The notes: generated from the sequence alone by a model not told the origin. 64,000 nucleotides of DNA from Opacimonas sp002292215 (GCA_943846745.1 OX044360.1:1550001-1614000); one strand, 5' to 3'; positions 35,678 through 45,533 are shown, numbered from the stretch's first letter. Numbers and translations: made by a program.

Positions 35678-36448
35678 CTATGATTTCCAAGATTGACGTT
35701 GAAGATAAGGACCGAAGCCATTATCACCTAACCAATAAGATAACGTATTTTGAACGCCATTACTGGTAAGAGTTGCACCAGATAATGCATCAACCGCATA
35801 TGGGTTTTGCGTACCTGCTTGCTTTTTGACTTGAATAGCAACTTCGCCGTTGTTGAACAATTTCTTACCATTCCACAATGCTTGCCACGCTGGGTTTTGC
35901 ACTTCACCACCTAATCCAGGGGTTTCTTTGTGTTGATAATAAATGAGTTCACGAATCGTGTTACCGTCTGCATCTAATGCTAAAAATCCGTACATCAAAT
36001 CCCACAAACCACTACCGTGGATCGGTAAAATGACACGTGATACTTCACCTGAAGCGTCTTTGATGTGATAAATATTAGCTATATTTGCACGGCGAGAAAA
36101 ACCAACATTACCTTCTACTTTCGTACTGGTATCTTTGGCCTTAGAGACTTTACCATACATATTGTATGGCTTTGTCATCCCTTCATTGGGATTAGCAACA
36201 TATTCACCCGTCGCTAAATCAACAAATTTTTCTTCAACGAGTTTATCGTACGTGCCAGCAATATCACCTGCGGCTTGGTCAGCAAGACCTGCCGCAGTTA
36301 AAATATTAGACATTTTATCCAATGCTGCATTGTCATTTTGTAAACTACGTAAACCTACTGCTGCACCAGATACGATGATTGAGCAGACTAAACATACGGC
36401 CAGTACAACACCAACTGTTTTACCTAAAGTTTCTTTTTTAGCCGACAC
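35678..36448 (-). CDS. nqrC: Na+-NQR subunit C, FMN-carrying
   Basis: A 256-residue subunit with one N-terminal membrane helix and a periplasmic domain. FMN is covalently bound to Thr226 in DALSGAT. The frame continues upstream to 36517, but GGAGGG is placed just before the GTG at 36448, and the longer version would add a basic segment inside nqrB coding sequence. The GTG start overlaps the nqrB end by 11 bases, so translation is coupled. Confidence 0.96.
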   Translation of the reverse strand: MSAKKETLGKTVGVVLAVCLVCSIIVSGAAVGLRSLQNDNAALDKMSNILTAAGLADQAAGDIAGTYDKLVEEKFVDLATGEYVANPNEGMTKPYNMYGKVSKAKDTSTKVEGNVGFSRRANIANIYHIKDASGEVSRVILPIHGSGLWDLMYGFLALDADGNTIRELIYYQHKETPGLGGEVQNPAWQALWNGKKLFNNGEVAIQVKKQAGTQNPYAVDALSGATLTSNGVQNTLSYWLGDNGFGPYLQRQSWKS

Positions 36449-37655
36449 GAGCGACCCTCCGCTTGATGTTACTTTGCGCGACGAAATAATCGAATAACGG
36501 CGCCCATAAGTTAGCAAATAAGATAGCTAGCATAATACCTTCTGGGAATGCAGGGTTAAGTACACGTACAACCACTGTCATAAAGCCAATGAAGAACCCA
36601 TATGCCCATTTGCCTGAGTTAGTAAATGATGCTGATACTGGGTCGGTCGCCATAAAGAACAAACCAAACGCCATACCACCAATCACCATATGCCAATACC
36701 AAGGCATCGCCATCATCGGATTAACATCACTACCAATATAGTTAAGCAAGCTAGATAAGAAGACCACACCGATAATGCCGCCTAATACAATGCGCCAACT
36801 AGCGATGCGCAAGTAAATAATAAACAAGCCACCAAGCATAATCGCTAGCGTTGATACTTCTCCGACAGAACCTGGGATATTACCGAAGAACGAATCCATC
36901 CATAAGCTCATGTTGCTGTAGTCCATGTCGCCATTAGCGGCTTTTGACAACCACGTAGCGCCAGAAAAGCCATCAGCAGGTGCAACTGCAACCCACGGGC
37001 TGTCACCAGACATACTTGCAGGATAAGCAAAATACAAGAACGCACGGCCAGATAAGGCAGGGTTTAGGAAGTTACGGCCAGTTCCACCAAAGACTTCTTT
37101 AGCGATAACGACACCAAACGTAATACCTAATGCAACTTGCCATAACGGCACTGTAGCCGGTAACGTTAACGCAAATAATACCGAGGTAACAAAGAACCCT
37201 TCGTTGACTTCATGTTTACGTACCGATGCGAACAATACTTCCCAGAAACCACCAACAGCAAATGTCACTGCATAGATAGGAAGGAAGAAACAAGCACCGT
37301 AGAAAAACATCGATAAAGTACCGATATCAGCAGTACCTAGCTCTCCACCAAGTGCAGTAAATAAGGCTGCTTGCCACATGTCAGGTAATGTACCAGCACC
37401 GGCTAAGATAACTTCATGTGCTTGAGCACCAACATTATACATACCATAAAACATTGCTGGGAATGTCGCCATCCACACCATGATCATGATACGTTTTAAA
37501 TCAATGCTATCTTTAACGTGAGTCGATGATGAATTAACCTTACCTGGGGTATAAAAAATTGTCGCCGCTGCTTCATACAACGCGTAAAACTTTTCATGTT
37601 TACCGCCCGGCTCAAAATCCGGTTCGATCTTTTCTAAAAACGCTTTTAAACCCAT
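36438..37655 (-). CDS. nqrB: Na+-NQR subunit B, FMN-carrying membrane core
   Basis: A 405-residue membrane subunit with about ten helices. The covalent FMN site is Thr in DGFSGAT, near residue 235; the riboflavin and Na+ path lies in the helices around FGGTGRNFLNPAL. This is the main Na+-translocating subunit, related to RnfD. It starts three bases after nqrA and overlaps nqrC. Confidence 0.98.
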   Translation of the reverse strand: MGLKAFLEKIEPDFEPGGKHEKFYALYEAAATIFYTPGKVNSSSTHVKDSIDLKRIMIMVWMATFPAMFYGMYNVGAQAHEVILAGAGTLPDMWQAALFTALGGELGTADIGTLSMFFYGACFFLPIYAVTFAVGGFWEVLFASVRKHEVNEGFFVTSVLFALTLPATVPLWQVALGITFGVVIAKEVFGGTGRNFLNPALSGRAFLYFAYPASMSGDSPWVAVAPADGFSGATWLSKAANGDMDYSNMSLWMDSFFGNIPGSVGEVSTLAIMLGGLFIIYLRIASWRIVLGGIIGVVFLSSLLNYIGSDVNPMMAMPWYWHMVIGGMAFGLFFMATDPVSASFTNSGKWAYGFFIGFMTVVVRVLNPAFPEGIMLAILFANLWAPLFDYFVAQSNIKRRVARVG

Positions 37656-37658
37656 AGC

Positions 37659-39002
37659 TTAACCCTCTTGTTCAATTTTAGTTAAACAATCACGTAAGAT
37701 TGGACCGTAGTTATATTTGCCAGGGCAAACATAAGAACATAATGCCAAATCTTCTTCATCTAACTCTAATGCGCCGAGTGTTTGTGCACTATCGGTATCA
37801 CCAGAGATGATGTCACGTAATAATAAAGTCGGTAATACATCTAACGGCATGATGCGTTCATAGTTACCAATTGGTACCATTGAACGGTCTGAACCATTAG
37901 TGGTTGAAGTCATATCAAATAGACGCTTAGTATTTAAGTGACCTAAATACGCACGGGTTATTGAATGCTGGTTACTACCAGGCATAATCCAACCGAATAA
38001 TTTCTTTTCGTTGTCTTCTTTAATCAATGAAACTTGCAAGTGATAACGACCAAGATAGGCTTGTGGGCCTTGGGCGTGAGTACCATTTAACACTGAACCA
38101 GAAATAACACGAACTGACGTTTCGCTAAGTTCATTTTCGAGTAGTTGGTCTAATGAAGCGCCTAATACTGTCGAAACTAAACGAGGTTTTTTCGCTACTG
38201 GACCAGATATTGCAACGACTCGCGTGCTATCTAATTCACCAGTAGTGAATAATGCACCCATTGCGATGACGTCTTGATAATTGATGTGCCAAACTTTTTT
38301 GCCTGGGCCAACAGGATCAAGAGTATGAATGTGCGTACCAACTAACCCAGCAGGGTGAGGACCAGCAAATTCGTTTGTATCAACTTTCGCATTACCGGTA
38401 TTAACCGATGCACCAGGTGCTTTACTGACGAAAATTTTGCCATCAGTTAAGTTTGATAACACGTTCAAACCATTCACGAAATCATCATTGCGTGTCGCAA
38501 TAATCACAGTCGGATCGGCAGCTAATGGATTAGTATCCATTGCGTTAACGAAAATTGAATTCGGTGTAGAACCAACCGCAGGTACTTTGCTGAATGGACG
38601 AGTACGTAATGCTGTCCATAAACCTGAATCAACTAGTTGCGTTTGGACCTGTGCACGAGCAATACCCGTTAACTTGTCCGCAGCAAACTTGTCAAACGTG
38701 ACTTTAGCATCGCCCGCGGCATCAATAACTACTGATTGCAAAACACGCTTTGCGCCACGATTAACCGCAGTGACTTGACCTGAGATAGGCGCCGTAAACT
38801 TTACGCCAGGATTCTTTTTATCTTCAAAAAGTAACTGACCTTGCTTTACAGCATCGCCGACTTGGACATGCATCGTAGGACGCATTCCATTATATTCCTC
38901 ACCTAAAACAGCTACTTGGGTAACGGCATTTCCAGTATGGATCTGCTGTTCCGGCGCACCTGAGATCGGGAGGTCTAACCCTTTCTTTATTTTATTTAAC
39001 AT
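37659..39002 (-). CDS. nqrA: Na+-NQR subunit A
   Basis: A 447-residue cytosolic subunit implicated in quinone binding, beginning KIKKGLDLPISGAP. It has no membrane span. The ATG at 39002 gives the usual length; a GTG at 39014 would add four residues. Neither has a strong Shine-Dalgarno sequence, which is unusual for the first gene of a highly expressed operon and may relate to the structured leader just upstream. Confidence 0.96.
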   Translation of the reverse strand: MLNKIKKGLDLPISGAPEQQIHTGNAVTQVAVLGEEYNGMRPTMHVQVGDAVKQGQLLFEDKKNPGVKFTAPISGQVTAVNRGAKRVLQSVVIDAAGDAKVTFDKFAADKLTGIARAQVQTQLVDSGLWTALRTRPFSKVPAVGSTPNSIFVNAMDTNPLAADPTVIIATRNDDFVNGLNVLSNLTDGKIFVSKAPGASVNTGNAKVDTNEFAGPHPAGLVGTHIHTLDPVGPGKKVWHINYQDVIAMGALFTTGELDSTRVVAISGPVAKKPRLVSTVLGASLDQLLENELSETSVRVISGSVLNGTHAQGPQAYLGRYHLQVSLIKEDNEKKLFGWIMPGSNQHSITRAYLGHLNTKRLFDMTSTTNGSDRSMVPIGNYERIMPLDVLPTLLLRDIISGDTDSAQTLGALELDEEDLALCSYVCPGKYNYGPILRDCLTKIEQEG

Positions 39003-39027
39003 AAGCAATTGCACTACTCGTTTAGAT

Positions 39028-39088
39028 ACTGATTAGCGAAGCCACTCACCGTTTATCGGCAAGGCGTTGAGAGATTTGGCTAATCAGT
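39028..39088 (-). ncRNA. Candidate structured leader of the nqr mRNA
   Basis: Perfect 10-base arms ACTGATTAGC (39028-39037) and GCTAATCAGT (39079-39088) enclose further pairing: CTCA (39045-39048) with TGAG (39068-39071), and CCG with CGG around a five-base loop (39049-39059). This could fold into a closed element ending about 25 bases before the nqrA ATG. A second hairpin AGACGC/GCGTCT lies at 39159-39173. Structured RNAs ahead of nqrA have been named in other marine bacteria (nqrA-Marinomonas motif); I cannot tell whether this one matches. Confidence 0.5.
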
Positions 39089-39332
39089 CTCACGGTTATA
39101 AATATTTGTATTTGTATGTGTAGCAGATGGTTCAATGGCATCTATCTTACCCATACCTAGACGCGTTGCGTCTCAGACAAATGTCATTTAAGCGTGCGGA
39201 TTATAAAGGAAAATCCCTCCATAATCTATTGTCTATCCGGATAATATTGGGGAGTTTGAGATAATTATAACAATCCGATGTTCAAATATACTGCCAAGTA
39301 CCTATGCTCACTCACGTATCAGCTTGATGTTT

Positions 39333-39369
39333 AAAGAAATAAACCGCCATTTGGGCGGTTTATTTCTTT
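39333..39369 (-). terminator. Terminator between fabV and nqrA
   Basis: AAAGAAATAAACCGCC (39333-39348) pairs perfectly with the 16 bases at 39354-39369 around a five-base loop. It lies about 110 bases past the fabV stop and insulates nqr from fabV transcription. Confidence 0.85.
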
Positions 39370-39476
39370 TTTAACTATATATAGCAAGGAGATTAAACTT
39401 TAGTATTGCATAGTACTATATAGCTATAAATGTATCAGTTATGTAGGAAAAAAGTAGGTCTACATATTGCTAGATA

Positions 39477-40667
39477 TTATACCCATTCAGCTAACGGGCT
39501 GACATCCGCAGCATAATCCACACCGTCTAAACCAAAACCAAATAATTGCAAGAAATCAGCATTATAACCCGCATAATCACTTAATTCATGGAAATTATCT
39601 TGGGTCACTTGTCCCCACAACGCTTCGATTTTAGCCTGAGTGGCATCGTTGGTTTCTTTGGCATCCATACGATAACGATTGGTTTCATCTAATGCAGCAT
39701 CAGGATTTAACAAACATTCGTTAAATAAGCCTGCAATTTGCTCAATACAGCCTTCATGCGTACCTTCTTCTTTCATCACTTTATAAATCAATGAAATGTA
39801 CAAAGGCATCACAGGTATTGCCGAGCTCGCTTGAGTCACTAGCGCTTTTAATGAAGATACATGCGCATCAATACTAAGGTTCGCGTAGGTGCTGTTAATC
39901 GCTGTCGCTGCACGATCTAAATCTTCTTTCGCTCTACCTATTGTCGCAGAGCCGTAGATTGGCCATGTGAGTTTTTTACCAATATAAGTATACGCAGTAG
40001 TTTTCGCATTTGGCGCAAGTAAATCAGCTTCAGCTAAAGCTTTGATCCACAATTCCCAATCTTCACCGCCCATGACTTTGATTGTTTGATCAATTTCATC
40101 TTGGTTCGCTGGCTCTAGAGCAATCGTATGGATCCGATCTTTATCTGTATCATACGTTTTAGTTTCATACGCTTGGCCAACTGGCTTAAGCGTTGATTTG
40201 TAGACTTCACCTGTTTCTGGATCAGTTCGACGTGGCGACGCTAATGAATACACCACTAAGTCAACCTGACCGATGGTTTCTTTTAATTTGGCAATAACTT
40301 GCGCTTTCATGTCATTACCAAACGCATCACCATTTAAGGTATGTGCTTCAATTCCTGCTGCTTTTGCTTGGGCGTGAAATGCTGCGGTATTGTAATAGCC
40401 CGCAGTTCCGGTTTTACGCTCGGTTGGTTCTTTTTCAAAACACACACCGACTGTATTTGCGCCGTAACCAAAGCTAGCAGTAATGCGAGATGCCAAACCG
40501 TAACCAGTAGAACAGCCTAGAATGAGTACGTTTTTTGGTGCCGTATCTGTATCTTGCGTTAAATCGAGACCTTTAATATAGGCTATCTGATTTGCAACGC
40601 TTTGTGCACAACCCACTGGGTGAGCATTGGTACAGATAAAGCCACGTACTTTTGGGGAAATAACCAT
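39477..40667 (-). CDS. fabV: Enoyl-[acyl-carrier-protein] reductase FabV
   Basis: A 396-residue enoyl-ACP reductase of the FabV class, with CTNAHPVGC near the N-terminus, the NAD-binding GCSTGYGLASRI and the catalytic pair in YTYIGKKLTWPIYGSATIG. It reduces trans-2-enoyl-ACP with NADH in the last step of each fatty-acid elongation round. FabV enzymes are longer than FabI and are typically insensitive to triclosan. It is flanked by terminators, so probably monocistronic. Confidence 0.97.
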   Translation of the reverse strand: MVISPKVRGFICTNAHPVGCAQSVANQIAYIKGLDLTQDTDTAPKNVLILGCSTGYGLASRITASFGYGANTVGVCFEKEPTERKTGTAGYYNTAAFHAQAKAAGIEAHTLNGDAFGNDMKAQVIAKLKETIGQVDLVVYSLASPRRTDPETGEVYKSTLKPVGQAYETKTYDTDKDRIHTIALEPANQDEIDQTIKVMGGEDWELWIKALAEADLLAPNAKTTAYTYIGKKLTWPIYGSATIGRAKEDLDRAATAINSTYANLSIDAHVSSLKALVTQASSAIPVMPLYISLIYKVMKEEGTHEGCIEQIAGLFNECLLNPDAALDETNRYRMDAKETNDATQAKIEALWGQVTQDNFHELSDYAGYNADFLQLFGFGLDGVDYAADVSPLAEWV

Positions 40668-40798
40668 CTACTGCTTCCTTAATTATAATATTTGGGAGTA
40701 TTGTAAACCTGCAAAGCAGGTTAACTGGTCAAATGAGTGATATATCGACGTATATTGCAAGTTAATCGCTTTTATCAGCATCATTTTCGACATAAAAA

Positions 40799-40830
40799 AA
40801 GCGCTTGGAGTATTTACTCAACAAGCGCTT
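40799..40830 (-). terminator. Terminator after fklB
   Basis: AAGCGCTTG (40799-40807) pairs with CAAGCGCTT (40822-40830), with inner pairing GAGTA/ACTC. On the minus strand a T7 run follows. It lies 20 bases after the fklB stop. Confidence 0.9.
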
Positions 40831-40849
40831 GAATCAAATACAGCTAGGT

Positions 40850-41467
40850 TTAACCTAAAATTGCGTGCAATTCTACGTCAAATACCAATGTGCTGTATGG
40901 TGCGATTGCACCACCGGCACCTTGCTCACCGTAAGCAAGATCATGTGGAATGGTTAAACGCCACTTATCGCCGACAGACATAAGCTGCAAAGCTTCAGTC
41001 CAACCTTTGATTACGCCACCAACTGGAAATTCAGCAGGCTGACCACGATCATAAGATGAATCAAACACGTCACCATTAATCAATGTACCGTGATAATCAA
41101 CACGAACGGTCGATGCTGCTGTTGGCTTTTCGCCGTCACCAGAATTGATTACTTCGTATTGTAAACCAGAATCCGTTACTGTTATTTCAGCACGTTCTGC
41201 ATTTTTAGCTAAGTATGCTTGCGCTTCAGCAATCACACTTTCAAATTCTTTTGATTTTTCAGCTTCCATGCGCTTATGGATCTCACTGAATGCAGCACCT
41301 AAAGTCTCGTTATCAACGGCACTTTCTTGACCGCCAAAAGAATCTTGTAATCCATTGATCACAGCTTCAATTGATAATCCGTCAAACGGATTAGATGCTA
41401 ATTGTTGGCCCATTTGGAAACCAATACCGTAACTTGCTTGACCTTCAATAGTCGTTAGATCTGCCAT
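40850..41467 (-). CDS. fklB: FKBP-type peptidyl-prolyl isomerase FklB
   Basis: A 205-residue protein from the ATG at 41467, which is preceded by AGGAG; the longer frame to 41503 starts within that upstream region. The N-terminal helical dimerisation part (ASYGIGFQMGQQL) is followed by an FKBP domain with VRVDYHGTLINGDVFDSSYDRG and VIKGWTEALQLM. No signal peptide is present, which fits cytosolic FklB rather than periplasmic FkpA. It accelerates prolyl isomerisation and assists folding. Confidence 0.93.
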   Translation of the reverse strand: MADLTTIEGQASYGIGFQMGQQLASNPFDGLSIEAVINGLQDSFGGQESAVDNETLGAAFSEIHKRMEAEKSKEFESVIAEAQAYLAKNAERAEITVTDSGLQYEVINSGDGEKPTAASTVRVDYHGTLINGDVFDSSYDRGQPAEFPVGGVIKGWTEALQLMSVGDKWRLTIPHDLAYGEQGAGGAIAPYSTLVFDVELHAILG

Positions 41468-41644
41468 GTTTTCTCCTGCAGGTTTATTAAAATTGTCCTG
41501 CAAGTCTTAGCTTGCACAACAGTAAAGAAGAGAATTGTAGCATAGGTGCAATTAATATAATTATAAAATATGTCATATTGGTTTAGACAGTTTAACCAAA
41601 ATTTCGTATGGTTATAGTACGATGAAATATAGGAAACATTGCTC

Positions 41645-44281
41645 ATGCAACATGATAAGCAAATCGATGCTCAGTTAAAGCACACAGTGCGCGATTTAGG
41701 TGAATTACTTGGCCAGACAATTAAGCATGAACTCGGTCAAGAATGGTTAGATAAAATTGAAGCAATCCGTTTGCAAGGTCGGGCTGGACATCTAGGTGAT
41801 GCTGCTGCCAATATCGCCTTACAAAATGTGTTTAAAGACATGAACAATGAAAGCTTATTGGTCATTGCTAGAGCGTTTGCTCAGTTTTTGAACCTTGCCA
41901 ATATCGCCGAACAAGAATTTAATAGTAGTAAACAGCTCGATGATTCCGTTGATGTGTTATTTAGTCACTTACGTAAAGCTCAAAAATCACCCGAAGCGAT
42001 TTATGAAGCCGTTAATGCCCTACATATTGATTTAGTCCTTACCGCTCACCCGACAGAAGTTACTCGTCGCACCATGATCCACAAACATACGGCATTAGCC
42101 GAGTGTTTGCGTCAACAACACAATGACACCTTGTATCCTGCGCAAAAATTACAATTAAGCGAACGCATCGCCGATTTAGTTGAGCAAGCATGGCACACCG
42201 AAGAAATTCGTGACCGTCGTCCGACGCCTATCGATGAAGCGACGTGGGGATTTTCAGTTATTGAAAATTCATTATGGGATGCAATACCCGATTTCATGCG
42301 TGATTTAGATCTTAAATTACAGCAAGAATACGACATTAAATTACCGATTGATGCTCAGCCGATTCAAATCAGCTCATGGATGGGGGGGGATCGTGATGGT
42401 AACCCATTTGTTACATCAAAAGTTACCCAAACAGTCTTGCACTTAGCGCGACGTCGTGCAGCCAAACTCTTTGCTAAAGACATTAGTGCCCTGCAAGTCG
42501 AACTATCGATGAATAAATGTGATGCCACGATCCGTAACCAAGTCGGTAGTGCATCTGAACCATATCGTGCAATCCTCAAACCATTGGTCAAACGTTTACG
42601 AGCGACCAAAGATGGTATTGATGATTTATTAAATGGTCGTATTGCTGATGACAGCAATTGGATCCACTCACAAAAAGAATTACTCAAACCACTAATGCAA
42701 TGTTACCGCTCACTTGTTTCATGTGGATTAGAGCAGACTGCCAAAGGTGGGTTACTCGACACCATTCGCCGCGCACATTGTTTTGGGGTTTATTTATTAA
42801 AACTTGATATCCGTCAAGACTCTGGTCGCCATGCTGATGCCATTGCTGAAATCTGTGATTATTTATCATTAGGCGAATACCATAGCTGGGATGAAGCTAC
42901 AAAAATCACCTTTTTAACCAAAGAAATGGCCTCAAAACGTCCATTTTTACCTAATGCTTGGCAAGCTGACTGGCAGCCAAGTCCGGATGTACAAGAAGTA
43001 CTAGACACCTGCCGTACCGTTGCAGTCAATGATCGGGATGCCTTTGGGATCTATATTATCTCAATGGCGAGCTTTGCTTCTGATGTCCTAGCAGTACAAT
43101 TACTGCTACAACAATGCCAAGTTACCTGGCCGATGTCTGTCGCGCCATTATTTGAAACTCTCGACGATTTGAATCAATCACCCGTCGTCATTGATCAATT
43201 ACTCTCAATTGACAGTTACCGTAATGGGTTGGCTGATGGTCAACATATTATGATTGGGTATTCAGATTCAGCCAAAGATGCAGGCGCATTAGCTGCAGGC
43301 TGGGCACAATACACAGCCCAAGAATCACTCGTCGCCATTTGTGCTAAATATGACACATCGTTAACCTTATTTCACGGCAGAGGCGGTACGATTGGTCGTG
43401 GTGGTTTACCCGCACATTCTGCCATATTATCGCAACCTCCAGGCTCATTAGATGGCGGCTTTCGTGTTACTGAACAAGGCGAGACGATCCGTTATAAATT
43501 TGGTATGCCAGCATTAGCCAAACGCAGTTTAGGTATTTATGCCAGTGCCATCATCGAAGCTAAGTTATTTCCACCACCGGCACCTAAAGCTCATTGGCGT
43601 GAATTACTGGATGAAATGGCAGCACAAGGGCGCGATAACTATCGGCATGTCGTTCGCGTTGATCCTGATTTTGTCCCATACTTTAGGCAAGCTACTCCAG
43701 AACAAGAACTGGGTAAGTTACCACTAGGTTCACGTCCTGCTAAACGTAACCCGCAAGGTGGGGTGGAGAGTTTACGTGCGATCCCTTGGATTTTTGCTTG
43801 GGCGCAAACGCGCTTAGTACTACCTGCATGGCTGGGTGTTATGCGTGCGATTATGCGTAGTTATGAAACTCAACACGCCACCATTGATGAAATGGTCGAA
43901 CAATGGCCGTTCTTTCAATCGCGTTTATCGATGCTCGATATGGTATTTGCTAAAGCAGATATCAGTATTGCCAAAGCCTATGATGATAGTTTAGTTGATG
44001 CTGAGCTAAAACATTTTGGTGAATCGTTGCGTAATGAATTGCAGCAAAGTAGAACTGATTTGTTGCACATCACGCATAAAAACAACCTGATGCAAGATGA
44101 TCCCCAAGGTCTCAATTCTATGCATATTCGTGCTGACTATTTGCAACCACTACATTATTTGCAAATTGAATTGCTCAAACGTACGCGCCAAGTGGATGAT
44201 GAACATGAAATCAGTGCTATCGAAAAAGCCATGATGGTCACCATCACTGGGATTGCGATTGGTATGCGCAACACTGGTTAG
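41645..44281 (+). CDS. ppc: Phosphoenolpyruvate carboxylase
   Basis: Ppc carboxylates PEP to oxaloacetate to refill the TCA cycle. The 878-residue enzyme has catalytic His135 in TAHPTEVTRR, the WMGGDRDGNP motif, the glycine-rich FHGRGGTIGRGG loop with its catalytic Arg, and the conserved C-terminal MRNTG. AGGAAA precedes the ATG at 41645; a TTG two codons upstream is less likely. The WMGGDRD codons create a run of eight G residues at 42382-42389. The gene is divergent from fklB. Confidence 0.97.
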   Translation: MQHDKQIDAQLKHTVRDLGELLGQTIKHELGQEWLDKIEAIRLQGRAGHLGDAAANIALQNVFKDMNNESLLVIARAFAQFLNLANIAEQEFNSSKQLDDSVDVLFSHLRKAQKSPEAIYEAVNALHIDLVLTAHPTEVTRRTMIHKHTALAECLRQQHNDTLYPAQKLQLSERIADLVEQAWHTEEIRDRRPTPIDEATWGFSVIENSLWDAIPDFMRDLDLKLQQEYDIKLPIDAQPIQISSWMGGDRDGNPFVTSKVTQTVLHLARRRAAKLFAKDISALQVELSMNKCDATIRNQVGSASEPYRAILKPLVKRLRATKDGIDDLLNGRIADDSNWIHSQKELLKPLMQCYRSLVSCGLEQTAKGGLLDTIRRAHCFGVYLLKLDIRQDSGRHADAIAEICDYLSLGEYHSWDEATKITFLTKEMASKRPFLPNAWQADWQPSPDVQEVLDTCRTVAVNDRDAFGIYIISMASFASDVLAVQLLLQQCQVTWPMSVAPLFETLDDLNQSPVVIDQLLSIDSYRNGLADGQHIMIGYSDSAKDAGALAAGWAQYTAQESLVAICAKYDTSLTLFHGRGGTIGRGGLPAHSAILSQPPGSLDGGFRVTEQGETIRYKFGMPALAKRSLGIYASAIIEAKLFPPPAPKAHWRELLDEMAAQGRDNYRHVVRVDPDFVPYFRQATPEQELGKLPLGSRPAKRNPQGGVESLRAIPWIFAWAQTRLVLPAWLGVMRAIMRSYETQHATIDEMVEQWPFFQSRLSMLDMVFAKADISIAKAYDDSLVDAELKHFGESLRNELQQSRTDLLHITHKNNLMQDDPQGLNSMHIRADYLQPLHYLQIELLKRTRQVDDEHEISAIEKAMMVTITGIAIGMRNTG

Positions 44282-44310
44282 TCGTTATTTTTATTTGCTA
44301 ATAACCAACA

Positions 44311-44345
44311 AAAAACCCGTTAAGTATGATACTTAACGGGTTTTT
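44311..44345 (+). terminator. Terminator between ppc and mdh
   Basis: AAAAACCCGTTAAGT (44311-44325) pairs perfectly with ACTTAACGGGTTTTT (44331-44345). It is symmetrical and can serve both ppc and the convergent mdh. Confidence 0.9.
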
Positions 44346-44398
44346 AAATTATATTGCTAATACAATCTGCTCCAAAGCAGCTATATTAGGCGATGTAT

Positions 44399-45337
44399 TT
44401 ACGCGTTAACGAAATCTACACCAAGTTGAATATCACCACGTAGACCGTCTAACATGTCAGCTTTTGCTTGTTCTTCGAACGCACTTAACTCACCGTAAGA
44501 TAAAATCTCTTCTACGCCGTTTTTACCTAAACGTACAGGGTGAGCAAAGAATGCTGCATCAGCAGAACCATCAACCTGAACATAAGTATACTCAACTACG
44601 TCACCACCTTGCATCGCATCAACTAAAGATAAACAAAAACGTGCCGCTGCTTGACCCATAGATAATGTTGCAGATCCGCCGCCCGCTTTTGCTTCAACGA
44701 CTTCAGTACCGGCATTTTGGATACGAGTTGTTAGGCTTGCTACTTCTTCATCAGTAAAGCTTACGCCTTCAACTTGAGATAGTAATGGTAAAATTGTTGT
44801 ACCTGAGTGACCACCGATAACAGGTACGTGAGTTTTAGCAACATCAAGGCCTTTTAACTCAGCGACAAACGCTTCCGCGCGGATAACATCTAATGTCGTT
44901 ACACCGAACAGTTTGTTCTTGTCGTACACGCCTTTGGCTTTTAATGTTTCAGCAGCAATAGCAACCGTTGTGTTAACAGGGTTTGTAATGATACCAACAC
45001 ACGCAGTAGGACAAGCATCAGCAACGCCTTCAATAAGGTTTTTCACGATACCGGCATTGATGTTAAACAAATCTGAACGATCCATACCTGGCTTACGCGG
45101 AACACCCGCAGGGATCAACACGATATCACAACCCGTTAATGCACCCGCTAAGTCATCTTTACCGTGACCCGTTACTGCAACGGCAGTTGGGATATGGCTT
45201 AAGTCAACCGCAACACCAGGAACAACGGGAGCAACATCATATAATGCTAACTCGCTTCCAGCTGGAAGTTGGGTTTTTAATAATAAAGATAATGCTTGGC
45301 CGATACCGCCAGCAGCGCCTAAAACAGCTACTTTCAT
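44399..45337 (-). CDS. mdh: Malate dehydrogenase
   Basis: A 312-residue NAD-dependent malate dehydrogenase of the E. coli type. The nucleotide-binding GAAGGIG is at residues 7-13; the substrate loop is GVPRKPGMDRSDL and the catalytic pair is Asp in the NPVN-DVIRAE region and His in PVIGGHSG. It interconverts malate and oxaloacetate in the TCA cycle. It is divergent from argR across 196 bases, an arrangement conserved in Shewanella, Vibrio and relatives. Confidence 0.97.
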   Translation of the reverse strand: MKVAVLGAAGGIGQALSLLLKTQLPAGSELALYDVAPVVPGVAVDLSHIPTAVAVTGHGKDDLAGALTGCDIVLIPAGVPRKPGMDRSDLFNINAGIVKNLIEGVADACPTACVGIITNPVNTTVAIAAETLKAKGVYDKNKLFGVTTLDVIRAEAFVAELKGLDVAKTHVPVIGGHSGTTILPLLSQVEGVSFTDEEVASLTTRIQNAGTEVVEAKAGGGSATLSMGQAAARFCLSLVDAMQGGDVVEYTYVQVDGSADAAFFAHPVRLGKNGVEEILSYGELSAFEEQAKADMLDGLRGDIQLGVDFVNA

Positions 45338-45533
45338 GTTATTCTCCTAAATGGATTGAGCAAATTGTATATTTTGTGAATTTAGTACATTTGGTGTTTA
45401 GTACCTTATGAAATAATCTAAATAACCACAATGACACATTAGTTGTATGTGTAATGTGTGTATTGTTTGCTAAATTTCAAGGTCTACGGCAAAATAACTA
45501 AATAATAAAAATTTAATCTGACGGATAAACAAC

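Larger units (their letters stand above)
39003..39476. promoter_or_regulatory. Leader and promoter region of nqr, and fabV downstream region
   Basis: This stretch of about 470 bases has no gene. On the minus strand a perfect -10 TATAAT lies at 39205-39200 (with a poor -35), which would place the nqr transcript start near 39193 and leave a leader of about 190 bases containing two hairpins. The fabV terminator is at 39333-39369. The remainder, 39370-39476, is AT-rich 3' flank of fabV. Confidence 0.45.

Noticed and set aside
39410..39428. Two adjacent 10-base palindromes (ATAGTACTAT and TATAGCTATA) downstream of fabV
   Set aside because: AT-rich self-complementary words are expected by chance here, and they are not followed by a T run or placed at a promoter.
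45338..45533. Possible ARG boxes in the mdh-argR gap
   Set aside because: Only partial matches to the TGAAT-N-ATTCA pattern; too weak to report as sites.
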